Source: an uncultured Collinsella sp. (GTDB lineage: Bacteria > Actinomycetota > Coriobacteriia > Coriobacteriales > Coriobacteriaceae). Taken from it: a stretch of DNA of 34,143 nucleotides. The notes below the pieces were generated by a model that saw nothing but the letters and a program-made list of their open reading frames with translations, was not told the DNA's origin and ran no database searches. The DNA lies in assembly GCA_902490325.1 (NCBI GenBank), contig CABUDJ010000012.1, positions 1 through 34,143 of the forward strand. Reading direction: 5' to 3'. The position numbers were made by a program, and so were the translations under genes. Below are positions 32,883-34,143 of the stretch, one piece after another (the first letter of the stretch is position 1; every line of letters begins with the position of its first letter).

Positions 32883-33949
32883 TGTGGGAAGCCGATGACT
32901 CTCAGGACCTGTGGGCGACGCCCGGCAACTCGCCGGCGGCATCCATGGCGCACGGCGAGCGCATGGTGGGCTCGGAGCTGACGGCCGAAGACCTCGATGT
33001 CGACCGTACCCTGCGTCCCCAGCGCTTGGATGACTACTGCGGTCAGGAGCATATCAAGCAGAGCCTTCGCGTGCTCATCGAGGCAGCGCAGAGCCGTGGC
33101 GAGACGCTCGACCACGTGATTTTCTCGGGTCCTCCGGGCCTGGGCAAGACCACGCTGGCCACCGTTATCGCCAACGAGCTGGGCGCTCAGATCAAGACCA
33201 CGAGTGGCCCTGCCATCGCGCGCACGGGCGACCTGGCAGCCATCCTTACTAACTTGCAGCCGGGTGATGTGCTGTTTATCGACGAGATCCACCGCCTCAA
33301 CCGTTCGGTCGAGGAAGTCCTGTATCCCGCGATGGAGGACTTTGCCCTCGATATCGTGATTGGCAAGGGTCCGGCGGCTCGCTCGATTCGCCTGGATATT
33401 CCCAAGTTTACGCTGGTAGCGGCAACGACCCGCTCAGGCATGTTGACCGGCCCGTTGCGCGACCGCTTTGGCATTTCATATCGCCTGGATTACTACACGG
33501 TCGAGGAGCTCGCGCAGATTGTGACGCGCTCGGCGACTATCCTGGGCGTGACGATCGACCATCCCAGTGCACTCGAGATCGGCTCGCGTTCGCGCGGCAC
33601 GCCACGTCTTGCCAACCGCCTGCTCAAGCGCGTGCGCGATTACGCACAGGTGCGCGGCAACGGCCCCATCGAGCTCGATATCTGTCGCCAGGCGCTTGAG
33701 TTCTTCGAGATCGACGAGCTCGGTCTGGACTGGATGGATATTCGCATTTTGGAGACGCTCGCTAAGACGTTCTCCGGTCGTGCCGTGGGACTTACGACCC
33801 TTGCCAGCGCGGTGGGCGAGGACCCGGGCACGCTCGAGGATGTCTATGAGCCCTATCTGCTGCAGTGCGGGTTGATGATTCGTACGCCGCAGGGCCGTCA
33901 GGCAACCCTTCGCACCTTTGAGCACTTGGGCATCGAGCCAGCCGTTTAG
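32882..33949 (+). CDS. ruvB: Holliday junction branch-migration ATPase RuvB
   Basis: The hexameric AAA+ motor of branch migration, about 355 residues. Walker A SGPPGLGKTT, Walker B LFIDEIHRLN, sensor 1 AATTRSG, the arginine finger in LRDRFG, and the sensor-2 region GTPRLANRLLKR are all intact. The ATG at 32882 overlaps the ruvA stop (TGATG); the first 30 residues are poorly conserved, and a start at the later Met in MAHGERMVGSEL is possible. It is the last gene of the ruvCAB operon, with a terminator about 115 bp downstream. Confidence 0.96.
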   Translation: MWEADDSQDLWATPGNSPAASMAHGERMVGSELTAEDLDVDRTLRPQRLDDYCGQEHIKQSLRVLIEAAQSRGETLDHVIFSGPPGLGKTTLATVIANELGAQIKTTSGPAIARTGDLAAILTNLQPGDVLFIDEIHRLNRSVEEVLYPAMEDFALDIVIGKGPAARSIRLDIPKFTLVAATTRSGMLTGPLRDRFGISYRLDYYTVEELAQIVTRSATILGVTIDHPSALEIGSRSRGTPRLANRLLKRVRDYAQVRGNGPIELDICRQALEFFEIDELGLDWMDIRILETLAKTFSGRAVGLTTLASAVGEDPGTLEDVYEPYLLQCGLMIRTPQGRQATLRTFEHLGIEPAV

Positions 33950-34064
33950 AGACGGGTTTGTTTTGGCTAGTCTGTAGGCTATCGCTGAGCATTGGATAAA
34001 CAGGTTGATTTCCGATCTCAGCCGAACACATTGAGCAAATAGGCCGTTCCCGCAGCTAGCCGAA

Positions 34065-34104
34065 CGCCCCCGAGGCCCCATCCGGGCCCCGGGGGCGCCG
34101 TTTT
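34065..34104 (+). terminator. Terminator of the ruvCAB operon
   Basis: CGCCCCCGaGGCCC (34065-34078) and its partner at 34084-34097 form a very strong 14-bp stem with one mismatch and a 5-nt loop, followed by CCG and TTTT. Confidence 0.82.
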
Positions 34105-34126
34105 CCCAGTTGAAGGAACGGTGGAG

Positions 34127-34143
34127 ATGTGTTTCGATGGGTC
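34127..34143 (+). CDS. Possible start of the next gene, cut by the window edge
   Basis: An ATG at 34127 has AAGGA about 9 nt upstream and follows the ruv terminator. Only five codons are visible (MCFDG), so the product cannot be named. Confidence 0.25.

Overview
This window reads as the chromosome of a GC-rich Gram-positive anaerobe. The best match is a gut coriobacterium of the Collinsella type. Pointers are the strongly GC-biased third positions, a DnaE-type polymerase, an AddAB-like nuclease pair, a superoxide reductase, FucO- and NadE-like proteins, a GAAC-N4-GTTC SOS box, and long intergenic inverted repeats. The assignment rests on recognising protein families and overall style, not on a database search.

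Layout. 1-1.1 kb: 3' part of an unusually compact ABC ATPase, then an orphan RelB/DinJ-like antitoxin behind a structured leader. 1.1-5.2 kb: a CPBP membrane protease converging on a YgiQ radical-SAM protein, then a YoaK/DUF1275 membrane protein. 5.2-6.4 kb: a visibly AT-rich island with the decayed C-terminal half of an ABC ATPase, a LURP-one-like protein and a possible 42-residue membrane peptide. 6.6-9.1 kb: FucO-type iron alcohol dehydrogenase and an M42 aminopeptidase, separated by a large nested inverted repeat. 9.1-10.6 kb: a single-polypeptide HTH-HipA-like kinase whose promoter is bracketed by an 8-bp dyad. 10.6-14.6 kb: mnmA and cysK (minus strand), a divergent Rrf2 (CymR/IscR-like) regulator, a small membrane protein and a YerC/TrpR-like regulator.

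14.7-34.1 kb is mainly genome maintenance, all on the plus strand: AddB-like and AddA-like nuclease/helicase subunits, dnaE, a SWIM-SNF2 ATPase, a desulfoferrodoxin, a NadE homologue that has lost its recognisable active-site residues, and the ruvC-ruvA-ruvB operon. The ruv operon has a perfect Gram-positive LexA box upstream and a strong terminator downstream. AddAB processes double-strand breaks, RuvABC resolves the resulting junctions and DnaE replicates, so much of this half supports recombinational repair. cysK and the Rrf2 regulator form a likely cysteine/sulfur module, and mnmA uses cysteine-derived sulfur.

The points I would follow first are the degenerate but intact NadE-like protein, the fused HTH-HipA kinase with its operator, the structured leader of the orphan antitoxin, the AT-rich island, and the set of long intergenic inverted repeats. 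No rRNA, tRNA, CRISPR array or complete transposase was seen.
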